Assembly: GCA_964533945.1 (NCBI GenBank)
Contig: CAZHPA010000002.1
Location: 74,063 to 138,062 of the forward strand
Length of the DNA: 64,000 bases
DNA from: CAZHPA01 sp964533945
GTDB lineage: Bacteria > Bacillota > Clostridia > Lachnospirales > WRBF01
Direction of reading: 5' to 3'
Position numbers and translations under genes: made by a program. Positions 16,074 to 25,422 of the stretch are shown in pieces. Under the pieces are notes generated by a model. The model did no database searches. It was given only the letters and a program-made list of their open reading frames with translations, and was not told the DNA's origin. Each line of letters starts with the position of its first letter. Within the stretch, counting starts at the first letter, position 1.

Positions 16074-16477
16074 TTCAGATTTAGGCAAATATCAAAAAGT
16101 TCCAAAATGCGCTCGTTTTTGCCTTTTAAAAACAAATATCCAAACAATGCCTCAAGCCCCGTTGCGTGCCTGTAATCTAAGACAGAGGCATTTTTTGAAG
16201 ATGTATATGACTTTGCATTTCTTCCCCACTTTAAAATTGCAGTTTCTTCATCACTTAAATAGTCAAGCAGCTTAAAATACATTTTAGCTTGAGCAGCGGC
16301 GTTAACTATAGATTTTGAATTTTTGTGCATATTATTTACTGATGTTTTGCCTTTATTTAAAACATATGTTCTAACTAAAAGTTCAAAAACAGCATCACCC
16401 AAATATGCTAAACCAAGTGGGGAATAATCAGTATCTTTAGTTATACTATTCTTTAATGCATTTAAAAATTCATTCAT
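16061..16477 (-). CDS. mrnC: Mini-ribonuclease III
   Basis: A 138-residue RNase III catalytic domain without the double-stranded-RNA-binding domain, the hallmark of Mini-III. The PLGLAYLGDAVFELLVRTYVL motif near residues 20-40 carries the conserved Asp and Glu of the active site. The enzyme matures 23S rRNA ends in Bacillus. The start codon overlaps the end of cysS by four bases, so the two are translationally coupled, as in many Firmicutes. Confidence 0.95.
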   Translation of the reverse strand: MNEFLNALKNSITKDTDYSPLGLAYLGDAVFELLVRTYVLNKGKTSVNNMHKNSKSIVNAAAQAKMYFKLLDYLSDEETAILKWGRNAKSYTSSKNASVLDYRHATGLEALFGYLFLKGKNERILELFDICLNLKNLN

Positions 16478-17883
16478 TTAACTACTTTCCACCTAACGCC
16501 GCTTCTTGTATCTTCCAAAACAACGTTTAATGCACTTAATTTTTCTCTAATTTGGTCGGCGGTTTTATAGTCTTTGTTTTCCTTAGCAATCTTCCTTTGC
16601 TCAATTAAAGCTTCAACTTCTGCTTCAAAGTTTGATTCAATTGTATTTTCTGCTTTTAAAGCAATCCCTAAAATATCGCAAAGAGCAACAATTTTATCAT
16701 GTATTGCTTTAACAAAAGGAATAGATGAACTTTGCGTTGCGTTAATATTAGCAAATTTAACAAATTCAAAAATTGCTGTAACAGCATCGGCAGTGTTAAA
16801 GTCGTCATCCATGCTTTGTTCAAATTGAGTTTTAAATTTATCACATTCATTTAAAAGTATTGTTTCTGAACTGTGAATATTTTGCTCTTTTAAATTATCC
16901 ATTAGAAACTGTAAATCAAAAATGCAATTTTTAATACGATTAAGGCTATTTTCAGCAGACTGCATTAATTCTTCGCTAAAATTAAGAGGGTTTCTGTAGT
17001 GAGCTGAAAGCATAAAAAATCTAATAACGCTATGGTCAAATTTTTCGGCAATTTCACGCAATGTAAAAAAGTTTCCTGTAGATTTAGACATTTTTTTATT
17101 GTCAACATTTATAAATCCGTTATGAAGCCAATATTTAGCAAATGGTTTACCATTTGCAGCTTCGCTTTGTGCAATTTCATTTTCATGATGAGGAAAAATT
17201 AAATCTTCTCCACCAGCATGAATATCTATTGAATCGCCTAAATATTTTTTTGCCATAGCAGAGCATTCAATATGCCAGCCGGGTCTTCCTTCTCCCCAAG
17301 GAGAACTCCATTTAGGCTCATTTTGTTTTGCAGGCTTCCAAAGTACAAAATCCATTGGGTTTTGCTTTTCAGAATCAACGGCAATTCTAATGCCAACTTC
17401 CAGTTCATCTATATTTTTTTTGGAAAGTTTGCCGTAATGTTCAAATTTTTCTGTATTAAAATATACTGTTCCATTTTTTTCATAGGCAAAGCCTTTATCT
17501 ATTAATATTTTAACCATATTAATAATTTCATCTATTTCTTCCGTAACACGAGGGTTTTTTGTTGCTTCCTTAATGTTTAAATTTTTTGCATCAAGCTTAG
17601 TTTCTTCTATATATTTGTTCGCTATTGCTTCCATAGTTGAATTTTCTTCATTTGCACGTTTAATTATTTTGTCATCAACATCTGTGAAATTTTGAACATA
17701 ATTAACATTGTAACCTTTATATTCTAAATATCTTCTTATTGTATCAAAAATAATATATGGACGTGCATTTCCTATGTGAATATAATTATAGACCGTTGGG
17801 CCACATACATACATAGTAACGTTATTTTCAACTAACGGAACAAATTGCTCTTTTTTTCTTGAAAGTGTATTGTATAATTTCAT
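16474..17883 (-). CDS. cysS: Cysteine--tRNA ligase
   Basis: A 469-residue class I aminoacyl-tRNA synthetase that charges tRNA-Cys. The zinc-site Cys27 lies in YVCGPTVYNY, the HIGN signature is at residues 36-39 and the KMSKS motif is near residue 265 (KKMSKSTGN). The anticodon-binding C-terminus ends in DTRSGVRWKVVK. Length is normal. It overlaps cysE upstream and mrnC downstream by four bases each, so the three are tightly coupled. Confidence 0.97.
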   Translation of the reverse strand: MKLYNTLSRKKEQFVPLVENNVTMYVCGPTVYNYIHIGNARPYIIFDTIRRYLEYKGYNVNYVQNFTDVDDKIIKRANEENSTMEAIANKYIEETKLDAKNLNIKEATKNPRVTEEIDEIINMVKILIDKGFAYEKNGTVYFNTEKFEHYGKLSKKNIDELEVGIRIAVDSEKQNPMDFVLWKPAKQNEPKWSSPWGEGRPGWHIECSAMAKKYLGDSIDIHAGGEDLIFPHHENEIAQSEAANGKPFAKYWLHNGFINVDNKKMSKSTGNFFTLREIAEKFDHSVIRFFMLSAHYRNPLNFSEELMQSAENSLNRIKNCIFDLQFLMDNLKEQNIHSSETILLNECDKFKTQFEQSMDDDFNTADAVTAIFEFVKFANINATQSSSIPFVKAIHDKIVALCDILGIALKAENTIESNFEAEVEALIEQRKIAKENKDYKTADQIREKLSALNVVLEDTRSGVRWKVVK

Positions 17884-18512
17884 TTTTTGGCTCCTTCAAT
17901 TTTTCTTTCCAATTCTTCTATTTTTACTCTAAGTTTGCATATTTCCATACTTACAGGGTCTGGAAAACGAACTTGGTCTAAAATATCTGGGGAATTTTCA
18001 TTAGCTATTTTCCTAGCAACAATTCTGCCGGGTATACCAACGACTGTTGAATTTTCAGGCACGCTTTGCAAAACAACAGAACCTGCACCAATACGGCAAT
18101 TATCGCCTATTTCTAAAGGGCCTAAAACTTTAACCCCGGAACCAATCATAACATTATTTCCAATTGTCGGGTGACGTTTACCTTGGTCTTTGCCCGTTCC
18201 ACCTAATGTTACCCCTTGGTATATTAAAACATCATCTCCCAATTCAGCGGTTTCCCCTATAACAACGCCCATTCCGTGGTCTATAAACAGCCTTTTCCCT
18301 ATTTTGGCTCCGGGGTGTATTTCTATTCCTGTTATTAAACGTGAAAACTGAGAAATTAGTCTTGATAGAAAGAATAACTTGTTTTCATATAAAAAATGAG
18401 CTGCTTTATGCAAAGAAACAGCCCAAAACGAAGGATATAATATTACTTCAAGGCTGCTTTTAATTGCCGGGTCGCGCCGCTTAATTGTTTCTATAGTTTC
18501 TTTAAAAAACAT
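17880..18512 (-). CDS. cysE: Serine O-acetyltransferase
   Basis: Transfers acetyl from acetyl-CoA to L-serine, the first step of cysteine synthesis. The 210-residue protein has an N-terminal helical region and a left-handed beta-helix made of hexapeptide repeats (about residues 65-165), including IHPGAKIG, DHGMGVVIGE and the catalytic-site segment VTLGGTGKDQGKRHP. It is the short form common in Gram-positives. Placement just before cysS links cysteine supply to tRNA-Cys charging. No T-box is visible upstream. Confidence 0.95.
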   Translation of the reverse strand: MFFKETIETIKRRDPAIKSSLEVILYPSFWAVSLHKAAHFLYENKLFFLSRLISQFSRLITGIEIHPGAKIGKRLFIDHGMGVVIGETAELGDDVLIYQGVTLGGTGKDQGKRHPTIGNNVMIGSGVKVLGPLEIGDNCRIGAGSVVLQSVPENSTVVGIPGRIVARKIANENSPDILDQVRFPDPVSMEICKLRVKIEELERKIEGAKK

Positions 18513-18544
18513 TTTTGCTACCTTCCAATCTTTATGCTTTACAT

Positions 18545-19033
18545 TTACGTATTTTTTTCAAGCAGACAAACCGCTTTTGCCGAAATGCCAAGTTCAGAAC
18601 CTGTAAACCCCAAACCTTCTTCTGTTGTTGCTTTAACACTTACGCAATCATTAGGCACATTAAGACAACTTGCTATGTTTTCTGCCATCATATTAATATA
18701 TGGTGCAAGCTTAGGTTTTTGTGCAACAATTACAGAATCAACGTTAACAACAGAATATCCATTTTCATCTAAAACAACTTTAACTTTTTTAAGAAGCTTT
18801 AAGCTGCTAATATCTTTAAACTGTTCGCTTGTGTCAGGAAAAAGCTTTCCAATATCGCCTTTTGCCATAGCTCCTAACAAAGCGTCCATAATTGCATGAA
18901 TTAAAACATCGGCATCAGAATGACCTAAAAGCCCTTTTTCAAAAGGAATTAAAACTCCACCTAAAGTTAATTTGCGGTTTTCAACTAATTTGTGTACATC
19001 GTATCCTATTCCAATTCTTTGAATATTAAACAC
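18545..19033 (-). CDS. ispF: 2-C-methyl-D-erythritol 2,4-cyclodiphosphate synthase
   Basis: A step of the MEP isoprenoid pathway. The 162-residue protein carries the metal-binding IGYDVHKL near the start, LGHSDADVLIHAIMDALLGA (about residues 35-54) and KATTEEGLGFTG near the C-terminus. The annotated start is a GTG, but AGGGGGT directly abuts it, leaving no spacing. The same ribosome-binding site is better spaced for an ATT four codons later, so the exact start is uncertain. It is the first gene of the ispF...sigH operon, 32 bases before cysE. Confidence 0.95.
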   Translation of the reverse strand: MFNIQRIGIGYDVHKLVENRKLTLGGVLIPFEKGLLGHSDADVLIHAIMDALLGAMAKGDIGKLFPDTSEQFKDISSLKLLKKVKVVLDENGYSVVNVDSVIVAQKPKLAPYINMMAENIASCLNVPNDCVSVKATTEEGLGFTGSELGISAKAVCLLEKNT

Positions 19034-19082
19034 CCCCTGTTTAACTGCTTGCTAAATATAAGGCAAATTAATTATGAAATAG

Positions 19083-19129
19083 AAAAAACTGCTATATAAT
19101 CTTTTATAAAGACTACACGGCAGTTTTTT
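19083..19129 (-). terminator. Terminator of the tRNA-Pro/tRNA-Met unit
   Basis: A 10-bp perfect stem AAAAAACTGC/GCAGTTTTTT with a 27-base loop that can itself pair. It works on the minus strand after tRNA-Met and shields the ispF operon. Confidence 0.85.
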
Positions 19130-19155
19130 GCCAAGTTGCTCTTATTAAGCGATAA

Positions 19156-19229
19156 TAGCGGCGGACGGACTTGAACCGCCGACCGTTCGGGTATGAACCG
19201 AATGCTCTAGCCAACTGAGCTACGCCGCC
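19156..19229 (-). tRNA. tRNA-Met (anticodon CAT), elongator type
   Basis: Full cloverleaf on the minus strand: acceptor GGCGGCG with CGCCGCT (terminal G-U pair), D-arm GCTC...GAGC, anticodon stem TTCGG/CCGAA with loop TTCATAC, T-arm GGCGG/CCGTC. The anticodon stem lacks the three G-C pairs of initiator tRNA, so I read it as elongator Met. A tRNA-Ile with a modified CAU cannot be fully excluded. Confidence 0.9.
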
Positions 19230-19269
19230 TTATTGAAAAGTATTTTAAAACATTTTATATAACGTTAAA

Positions 19270-19343
19270 TCTGGGTGACAAGATTTGAACTTGCGACCTC
19301 TAGACCCCCAGTCTAGCGCGCTACCAAGCTACGCCACACCCAG
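19270..19343 (-). tRNA. tRNA-Pro (anticodon GGG)
   Basis: Minus strand: acceptor CTGGGTG/CACCCAG, anticodon stem CTAGA/TCTAG with loop CTGGGGG, T-loop TTCAAAT, discriminator A. It is transcribed with tRNA-Met, 40 bases downstream. Confidence 0.93.
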
Positions 19344-19399
19344 ACACTAAGAGTCATGTTAAGTGTTTAAAACTATAAGCTAAACTTGCCATGTATTGC

Positions 19400-19428
19400 A
19401 TTTTAGCAGAAACGTAATTGCTTGTCAA
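19400..19428 (-). promoter_or_regulatory. Sigma-A promoter of the tRNA-Pro/tRNA-Met unit
   Basis: On the minus strand TTGACA, a 17-base spacer and TAAAAT, 56 bases upstream of tRNA-Pro. Confidence 0.8.
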
Positions 19429-19616
19429 TAGTTTTTTTGAAATAAATTTTAAATTTTAGCGTTGTTTTGTTTAGTTTTAACATAAGGGTGCTATTAAGTT
19501 AGGCCTAAGTTAATAATTGTAATTAAGTGGGTTTTATAGTATTTTAGGGAAAATATTATTATTTTACATTTTAATGTATTATCCAAAATAGAAATTTATA
19601 TAATTGGAAGTAACTT

Positions 19617-19982
19617 ATGATTACAAGGATACAAACAAATTGTGGTGATGACACTTGTTCATCTTGCGTTATTGCTGGTGACTTTATCTTTTTGGCACAT
19701 CACGGTGGTGGGCACGACAAAAAAGAGATTGTTCACCAAGTAAGAGCTACGTTTGAAAGTATGAAGAAAACACTAGAAAACGTTGGTGCGACACTTGACG
19801 ATGTAGTGCAACTAAATTTTTATATTAAAAATGTTGAAGATTTCCGCAAAGGTGCAGATGCATTTAGTGAGTATTTCAAGAGCGGTGCTCCTGCGAGAAT
19901 GACAGTTGTGACAGAATTTATAGGAGAAAACTGTTTATGCCAAATGAACGCAATTGCATATAAGCCTAACCACACCAGTTGA
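19617..19982 (+). CDS. RidA (YjgF/YER057c) family protein
   Basis: A 121-residue protein of the Rid family; well-studied members hydrolyse reactive enamine/imine intermediates made by PLP enzymes. The C-terminal signature PARMTVVTEFIGENCLCQMNAIAY keeps the conserved Arg that binds the substrate carboxylate. The middle segment (ATFESMKKTLENVGATLDDVVQLNFYI) is also typical. The N-terminal part has three Cys (residues 9, 14 and 17) that are not usual in RidA, so this may belong to a divergent subgroup. It stands alone, with only a weak GGAAGT ribosome-binding site. Confidence 0.85.
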   Translation: MITRIQTNCGDDTCSSCVIAGDFIFLAHHGGGHDKKEIVHQVRATFESMKKTLENVGATLDDVVQLNFYIKNVEDFRKGADAFSEYFKSGAPARMTVVTEFIGENCLCQMNAIAYKPNHTS

Positions 19983-20040
19983 GTATAACATTTGTATTGA
20001 ACTAAGTAATTATAATATAATAAATAAAACAATCACGAAA

Positions 20041-20073
20041 AACAGCCCCCTTGAAAATCTTGGTGGCTGTTCT
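20041..20073 (+). terminator. Hairpin, possible terminator after the RidA gene
   Basis: AACAGCC pairs with GGCTGTT (7 bp, plus partial inner pairing). The following sequence is only moderately T-rich on the plus strand. The interval 19983-20287 holds this hairpin, a strong promoter and a leader of about 150 bases; I see no other gene in it. Confidence 0.5.
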
Positions 20074-20105
20074 TGCTGAAAAATGTCTTTAGTCCCGACT
20101 TGATA

Positions 20106-20134
20106 TTGACAGTATAATGATAAAAATGTATAAT
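20106..20134 (+). promoter_or_regulatory. Consensus sigma-A promoter of the dockerin/cohesin operon
   Basis: Perfect TTGACA, 17-base spacer and perfect TATAAT. It drives the genes at 20288 and 20848 through a 5' leader of about 150 bases in which I recognise no known riboswitch. Confidence 0.88.
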
Positions 20135-20287
20135 AATTTTTAAAGCATACATGCGTTTATATTATTTGTTAATAACTAAATTTGCAATCTAAGTTTTTTT
20201 AGGGGGGCGAAATCAAACAGATTAAAAACTTTAGCTTTCATTTTTTTGTGCATGAAAAGTATTAAAAATAAAGGAAGGTGCTAATTA

Positions 20288-20830
20288 ATGTTAAAATCAA
20301 TTAAAGCAATGTTTTCTTTAGCAGTTATTACAGCTGTAACTTTTTCAAGCTCTGTTGTTTCTTTTGGTTTAGAAATTAATTCTGTAGAAGCGGTTGGCGG
20401 TCAACAAGCTTCTGGTGATAAAATTAGCTCCAGCGTATATACTACTGAAGAAGGCTATATTATTACACAGCCAAAACTAACGGTTCAACAATTTTTGCAA
20501 AATGTTACTCCAAGTGGAAGAGTTACAGTTTATAAAGGCACAACACAACAAACAAATCAAACAACTATTGCAACTTCAATGGAAGCTAGGCTTTATGATG
20601 GCTCGAATGTTATTGACACTTTAACACTGGCTGTTTTAGGCGACACTAGCGGAAGCGGCACAGTTTCTTCTGGTGATGCATTAAGGGTTTTGCAACATAC
20701 AACCAAAAAAATAACCTTAACACCAGTGCAACAAAAAGCAGCCGATGTTACAGGCAAAGACGGCGTTAGTTCATTCGATGCTCTCAATATATTGCAGTTT
20801 TCATCAGGAAGAATAACAGAATTTAAATAA
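20288..20830 (+). CDS. Small secreted protein with C-terminal dockerin-like module
   Basis: A 180-residue protein with a signal peptide (to about residue 27). A short middle region (about 30-115) of unknown fold ends in LDTLTLAVLGD-like beta sequence. The last 65 residues match a type I dockerin: a calcium-loop repeat DTSGSGTVSSGD followed by ALRVLQHTTKKI, then ADVTGKDGVSSFDALNILQFSSGRI. The loops are degenerate against the D-x-N-x-D-G pattern. The cohesin scaffold gene begins 17 bases downstream in the same operon, so this is probably a partner for that scaffold. It has no catalytic domain. Confidence 0.78.
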   Translation: MLKSIKAMFSLAVITAVTFSSSVVSFGLEINSVEAVGGQQASGDKISSSVYTTEEGYIITQPKLTVQQFLQNVTPSGRVTVYKGTTQQTNQTTIATSMEARLYDGSNVIDTLTLAVLGDTSGSGTVSSGDALRVLQHTTKKITLTPVQQKAADVTGKDGVSSFDALNILQFSSGRITEFK

Positions 20831-20847
20831 TTTACAGAGGTGATAAG

Positions 20848-23800
20848 ATGACGAAATTTGTCAAAAAAATTATTGCGCTAACAATGATTTTGGCATTAAC
20901 CGTTTGCAATTTAGTTATTGCTAATGCTGCCGGGGAATTAATTGCATACTATACAGTTTCAACCGTTTCCGGCAAACCGGGAGATACAGTCAAAGTTACC
21001 GTTACAATGAACACAACTGCAAAAGTTGCTGCTTGTGATTACGAGATGCTGTTTGATAATACAGAGCTTGAAATTATTTCAGCAACAACTCCTTATGAAG
21101 GTTTCGTTCAATTAAACCCTAATCAAGGAGAAGGGTATGTTAGGTTAGGTAGAGTAAATAACAACCCAGGAGATACAGGACAACACACTGTTATGGAAAT
21201 AAATTTTAAAATTCTTAAAACAGGCGGGGAACCATTTCTTCAATTTTCTGCAACAGGCGCAAGAGATATTACCAATAACGCATATGGTGACCCCGTTCAA
21301 ACACAAGTTACACAAGGAAAAATTAATATAATTCAAGATGCTGCAACATACACAGTTTCAACTTCTGCAGGACTTCCAAATTCTACTGTTAACGTTAAAG
21401 TTAGCTTAGATACAAAAAGAAAAATTAAAACAGCTGATTATGAGTTTAAATATAATCCAGCAGAACTTGAACTTCTTGAACAACCAACTACTGATTTAAC
21501 AGCTGGAATGTACACCATAACTGTTGACGAAGAAAACCTTGGAACAATTACAATGTCAACAGACAACTCAAATGGCGATACAGGAAAAATTGATATTTTA
21601 AAATTTAAATTTAAAGTATTAAAAGATTCAGGAGAATCTCCACTGCAATTTAAAGTAATTGATTGTGTTGATACATGGGTTCCGGTAGGAAATAAAATTC
21701 CAACATATGTAAACCCAGGCAAAGTAATTGTTTCTTCAAAAACACCAACAGCAGTAACTGTTACAAAACCTTCTAATATAATTTATGGTGAAACACTTGA
21801 AGACCCTGCTGCAACAGCAGCAATAACCGGTGCAGGAAACACATTCACTTATGCATATTCCGGAACAGCATTAGATGGAACACAATATACCGGAACAGAT
21901 AAGCCAACTAAAGCAGGAACATATACAGTTACAGCAACATTGGTCAGTAATAGCCATGTTGGACAAGGTACCAAAACATTTTCAATCTCTCCAAAACTTG
22001 TTACATTAACAAAAGGAACTGTTGTTGTTGATTCTAAAGTTTATGATGGTAATGTTCAAGCTACAACAAGCGGTGAACTTGGAATTTCGGGCTTATTGGC
22101 AGAAGATACAGAAGTTAAAGCAGTAGCTACTTCGATTGAATTTGCAAGCAAAAATGCCGGAACAGCAATTAATATGATTGCCAAAGGTTATTCCTTAACA
22201 GGAAATGGAAGCAAAAATTACACAGTTTCATCAGGCAACATTTCAAATTTAACAGGCGAAATTTCACCAAAAGCCGTAACATTAACAAAGGGAACTGTTG
22301 TTGTTTCTCCTAAAGTTTATGACGGTACTATTACGGCTACAAAAACTGGCGAATTTGGAATTTCTGGCTTATTAGCACAAGACACAAAAGTTAGGGCTCA
22401 AGCTCTAGTTGAATTTGTAAGCAAAGATGCCGGAACGGCAGTTAGTGTAATTGCTAAAAATTATTCATTAACTGGAGAAAACTACCAAAACTACACAATT
22501 GAATCAAACAACGTTTCAGGGTTAACAGGTGTAATTTCTCAAAAACCTGTTACTTTATCAAAAGGAACTGTTGTTGTTGATTCTAAAGTTTATGATGGTA
22601 ACGTTCAAGCTACAACAAGCGGCGAACTTGGAATTTCAGGCTTATTGGCACAAGATACAGAAGTTAAAGCAGAAGCTTCTTCAATTGAGTTCGTAAGCAA
22701 AAATGCCGGTGCAACAATTAGCATGATTGCTAAAGACTATGCATTAACGGGAGTTGGCAGCCAAAACTACAAGCTTTCATCAGGCTCTATTTCAGGCTTA
22801 ACAGGTGCTATTACCAAAAGACCAATCGAAGTAAAAATTGATGATGCTACAAAAGAATACGGCGAACCAAACCCAAGCTTTACATTTGCATTAACCGACC
22901 CAACACAATTGGTTGAAGGCGAAACAGTTCAAGGTCTTTTAATTAGATTAAGTTCTTTAGCAACTCCAGCATCGCCTGTTGGCTCAGAACATGCAATAAC
23001 CGGTGCTTCTTCTAACTTAAACTACAACGTAACATTTATAAATGGGTTATTGAAAGTAGTAAGCGCAACTAAAAAATATAGCGTTACTTTAACATCCGAT
23101 AATGGAGGAAGAGCAGCCATAACAAGCAATGCAACACAATATTATTATGGAGATACCGTTACAATAAAAGCAACTCCTAATGCGGGATATTACTTCTATA
23201 ATTGGACAGTTACTTCAGGCAGTGTTACTATTGATAAGCCTTCAAGCGCTGAAACTTCATTCAAAATGCCTGCAGGCAACGTTACAATTAAAGCTAACTT
23301 TAGACTATATAGCGAAAGCAGTAGTTCAAGTAGCAGCTCGAGCAGTAGTTCAAGCAGCAGTAGTTCATCAACACCATATATTCCGCCAACTTCTTCAGAA
23401 CAAAAAACAACTCCTGCAGTTGTAAGTTCTAAAACATCTGCAACGGTTAGCATTAAACCTACGGTTCAATTTGAAGGTATTGTTTCTGGCAAAGTTGACA
23501 CTGCTTCCGTAAACAAACTTATAGAAGACGTTAAAAAGGCAGAAAAAGAAGGTACAGAAAAAACAATAGAAATTAAAGTTGAAAAATTACAAAATGTTAA
23601 ATCATATACTACCGAAATGGCAAGCAGCGATTTTAAACGCATTGCAGAAAGCACAAAAGCAAGCGTTAAAATTGATACCGAACTTGCATATGTTGCATTA
23701 AATTCACATGCTGTTAGCAATGTTAGCAATTCAGCTAAAAGCGGAAATGTTGCCGTAACAATTGAAAAAGCTTTAGAAACTTATATTTCAGGAGCAGCAA

Positions 23801-24612
23801 AAGATGCTGTAGATAACAGACCTGTTATTAACATTGTTCTTAAAGCAGGAGAAAATGGCATTTCAAATCTTGGTAAAAACGGAAAAGCCGAAATCGCTAT
23901 TCCATATAAGCCAGCAGCAGGAGAAAATCTTAATGCAATAGTTGTTTACCAAATTAATTCAAAAGGCGAAGCGCAAGTTATTAAAAATGCTAAATATAAT
24001 TCGAAAATAGGTTGTGTAACATTTACCGTACCTCATTTGTCAAAATTTGCTATAGGATATAATCCTATTGAATTTACAGATGTTTCAAAAGATTCAGGAT
24101 ATTATGATGCTGTTTCATTTGCAGCAGCAAGAGGCATAACTTCTGGAACTTCAGCTGAAACATTTAGCCCAATGCAAACATTAACAAGAGCCCAATTTGT
24201 TGTTCTTCTTATGAATGCATATAATATTGCGCCGGATGTTAGTCCTGAAAATAACTTTGAAGATGCAGGCGACGATTATTATACAGGCTATTTGTCAGCT
24301 GCAAAACGTTTAGGTATTTCGGCAGGTGTTGGCGATAACATGTTTGCACCTAACAAAGAATTAACTAACCAAGAAATGTACACATTGTTATATAATGCGT
24401 TGAAAGCAATTAATGAGCTTCCAAAAGTAAAAGGCTCAAGAACGTTTGAATCGTACAAAGATGCAAGCGAAGTTGCCGATTGGGCAAAAACTGCAATTAG
24501 CACATTAGTTGAAACAAGAGTTGTTGGTATTGGTATGGATACTATTAATCCAACAGGTGCAGCAACAAGGGCAAGAATGGTTCAAACTTTACACACTTTG
24601 CTTAATCTATAA
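20848..24612 (+). CDS. SLH-anchored scaffold with two cohesin domains
   Basis: A 1254-residue secreted protein (signal peptide to about residue 27). Two cohesin-type domains follow: residues about 30-160 (GKPGDTVKVTVTMN, YEMLFDNTELEII) and 165-298 (YEFKYNPAELELLE, ILKFKFKVLK). Next come one MBG-like and three similar YDG-type repeats sharing KVYDGNVQATT or variants (about 300-735), an Ig-like repeat domain (about 740-820), a run of 19 serines (about 825-845), a domain of unknown type (about 860-1070) and three SLH motifs (about 1074-1254) that bind cell-wall pyruvylated polymers. This is the layout of an anchoring scaffoldin. RBS AGAGGTGA; a strong terminator follows. Confidence 0.88.
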   Translation: MTKFVKKIIALTMILALTVCNLVIANAAGELIAYYTVSTVSGKPGDTVKVTVTMNTTAKVAACDYEMLFDNTELEIISATTPYEGFVQLNPNQGEGYVRLGRVNNNPGDTGQHTVMEINFKILKTGGEPFLQFSATGARDITNNAYGDPVQTQVTQGKINIIQDAATYTVSTSAGLPNSTVNVKVSLDTKRKIKTADYEFKYNPAELELLEQPTTDLTAGMYTITVDEENLGTITMSTDNSNGDTGKIDILKFKFKVLKDSGESPLQFKVIDCVDTWVPVGNKIPTYVNPGKVIVSSKTPTAVTVTKPSNIIYGETLEDPAATAAITGAGNTFTYAYSGTALDGTQYTGTDKPTKAGTYTVTATLVSNSHVGQGTKTFSISPKLVTLTKGTVVVDSKVYDGNVQATTSGELGISGLLAEDTEVKAVATSIEFASKNAGTAINMIAKGYSLTGNGSKNYTVSSGNISNLTGEISPKAVTLTKGTVVVSPKVYDGTITATKTGEFGISGLLAQDTKVRAQALVEFVSKDAGTAVSVIAKNYSLTGENYQNYTIESNNVSGLTGVISQKPVTLSKGTVVVDSKVYDGNVQATTSGELGISGLLAQDTEVKAEASSIEFVSKNAGATISMIAKDYALTGVGSQNYKLSSGSISGLTGAITKRPIEVKIDDATKEYGEPNPSFTFALTDPTQLVEGETVQGLLIRLSSLATPASPVGSEHAITGASSNLNYNVTFINGLLKVVSATKKYSVTLTSDNGGRAAITSNATQYYYGDTVTIKATPNAGYYFYNWTVTSGSVTIDKPSSAETSFKMPAGNVTIKANFRLYSESSSSSSSSSSSSSSSSSSTPYIPPTSSEQKTTPAVVSSKTSATVSIKPTVQFEGIVSGKVDTASVNKLIEDVKKAEKEGTEKTIEIKVEKLQNVKSYTTEMASSDFKRIAESTKASVKIDTELAYVALNSHAVSNVSNSAKSGNVAVTIEKALETYISGAAKDAVDNRPVINIVLKAGENGISNLGKNGKAEIAIPYKPAAGENLNAIVVYQINSKGEAQVIKNAKYNSKIGCVTFTVPHLSKFAIGYNPIEFTDVSKDSGYYDAVSFAAARGITSGTSAETFSPMQTLTRAQFVVLLMNAYNIAPDVSPENNFEDAGDDYYTGYLSAAKRLGISAGVGDNMFAPNKELTNQEMYTLLYNALKAINELPKVKGSRTFESYKDASEVADWAKTAISTLVETRVVGIGMDTINPTGAATRARMVQTLHTLLNL

Positions 24613-24618
24613 ACAAAT

Positions 24619-24655
24619 AAAAACAGTGCAGAATAATTTTCTGCACTGTTTTTTA
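24619..24655 (+). terminator. Bidirectional terminator
   Basis: A perfect 14-bp stem AAAAACAGTGCAGA/TCTGCACTGTTTTT with a 7-base loop and T/A tracts on both sides. It ends the scaffold gene and overlaps the stop codon of the convergent hydrolase gene. Confidence 0.92.
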
Positions 24656-25405
24656 ATCAAGAAAGTTTTTTGCTATATTAAAAAATTCAATAGGGTTTGA
24701 CAAAATTGCAGGATGACCTCCTTTGTCGAAAATATGCATTTTTCCGTTTGGTATTTTATTTAACATTGCTGAGTATGTTTCAATATAAAAGTTTTCAAAG
24801 GCAAACTCATCTTCTTTGCTTCCTGTTAGCAAAGCTTTTACCCTAAGCATTTCAAGCGGTTTATGAAAAAATTTTCCTATGCTTTTATAATGCTCAAAAA
24901 TAGCATTAGTATCATTATCGACAACTTGCTCCCAATCTTCCCCTTGATTAAAAACATAAAAAGCTTTTGCATGTTCGTTTTGTTTTGAAGCTTCTCTTTC
25001 TTTAATAACGTTTTTTGTAAATTGTTCCAAAGGTGTTTCGCCTTCAAAACTATCGGCAATTACACTTTCAATTAAGTCTGGACGTTCTAATGCAACGTTT
25101 AAAGCAACTAAAGCACCTCCACTGCTTCCTATTAAGCTTGCTTTTTTGCATTTTATGTATTCTAAAAGTTGTATTACTTGCATAGCCTCATCAAACCACA
25201 AATCTGAATGAAACTTATTAACTCTTTCAGATTTTCCATGCCCTAAAAAATCAATTAAAATAACTTTATAGTGTTTTTTATAAATTTCTATAATTTCTGA
25301 AAACATTTTTGAAGAAGCTGTGTTACCATGTAAAAAAACTAATGGATAACCTGAACCAACTTCTTCATAAAAACATTTTTTATTATTATATATAAAATTA
25401 GGCAT
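24653..25405 (-). CDS. Alpha/beta-fold hydrolase
   Basis: A 250-residue single-domain alpha/beta hydrolase with no signal peptide. FLHGNTASS (about residues 24-32) forms the oxyanion region, GSSGG holds the nucleophile Ser95, His231 is in KGGHPA, and Asp199 in GSKEDEF is the likely third member. Such proteins include esterases, lipases and C-C hydrolases; the substrate cannot be told from sequence. It has an AAGGAG ribosome-binding site and lies convergent to the scaffold gene, just downstream of tRNA-Leu and its terminator. Confidence 0.88.
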   Translation of the reverse strand: MPNFIYNNKKCFYEEVGSGYPLVFLHGNTASSKMFSEIIEIYKKHYKVILIDFLGHGKSERVNKFHSDLWFDEAMQVIQLLEYIKCKKASLIGSSGGALVALNVALERPDLIESVIADSFEGETPLEQFTKNVIKEREASKQNEHAKAFYVFNQGEDWEQVVDNDTNAIFEHYKSIGKFFHKPLEMLRVKALLTGSKEDEFAFENFYIETYSAMLNKIPNGKMHIFDKGGHPAILSNPIEFFNIAKNFLD

Positions 25406-25422
25406 TTTTTCTCCTTAATTAT

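Noticed and set aside
18515..18899. Two overlapping plus-strand frames opposite ispF
   Set aside because: ispF is certain on the minus strand, and the shadows lack ribosome-binding sites and known motifs.
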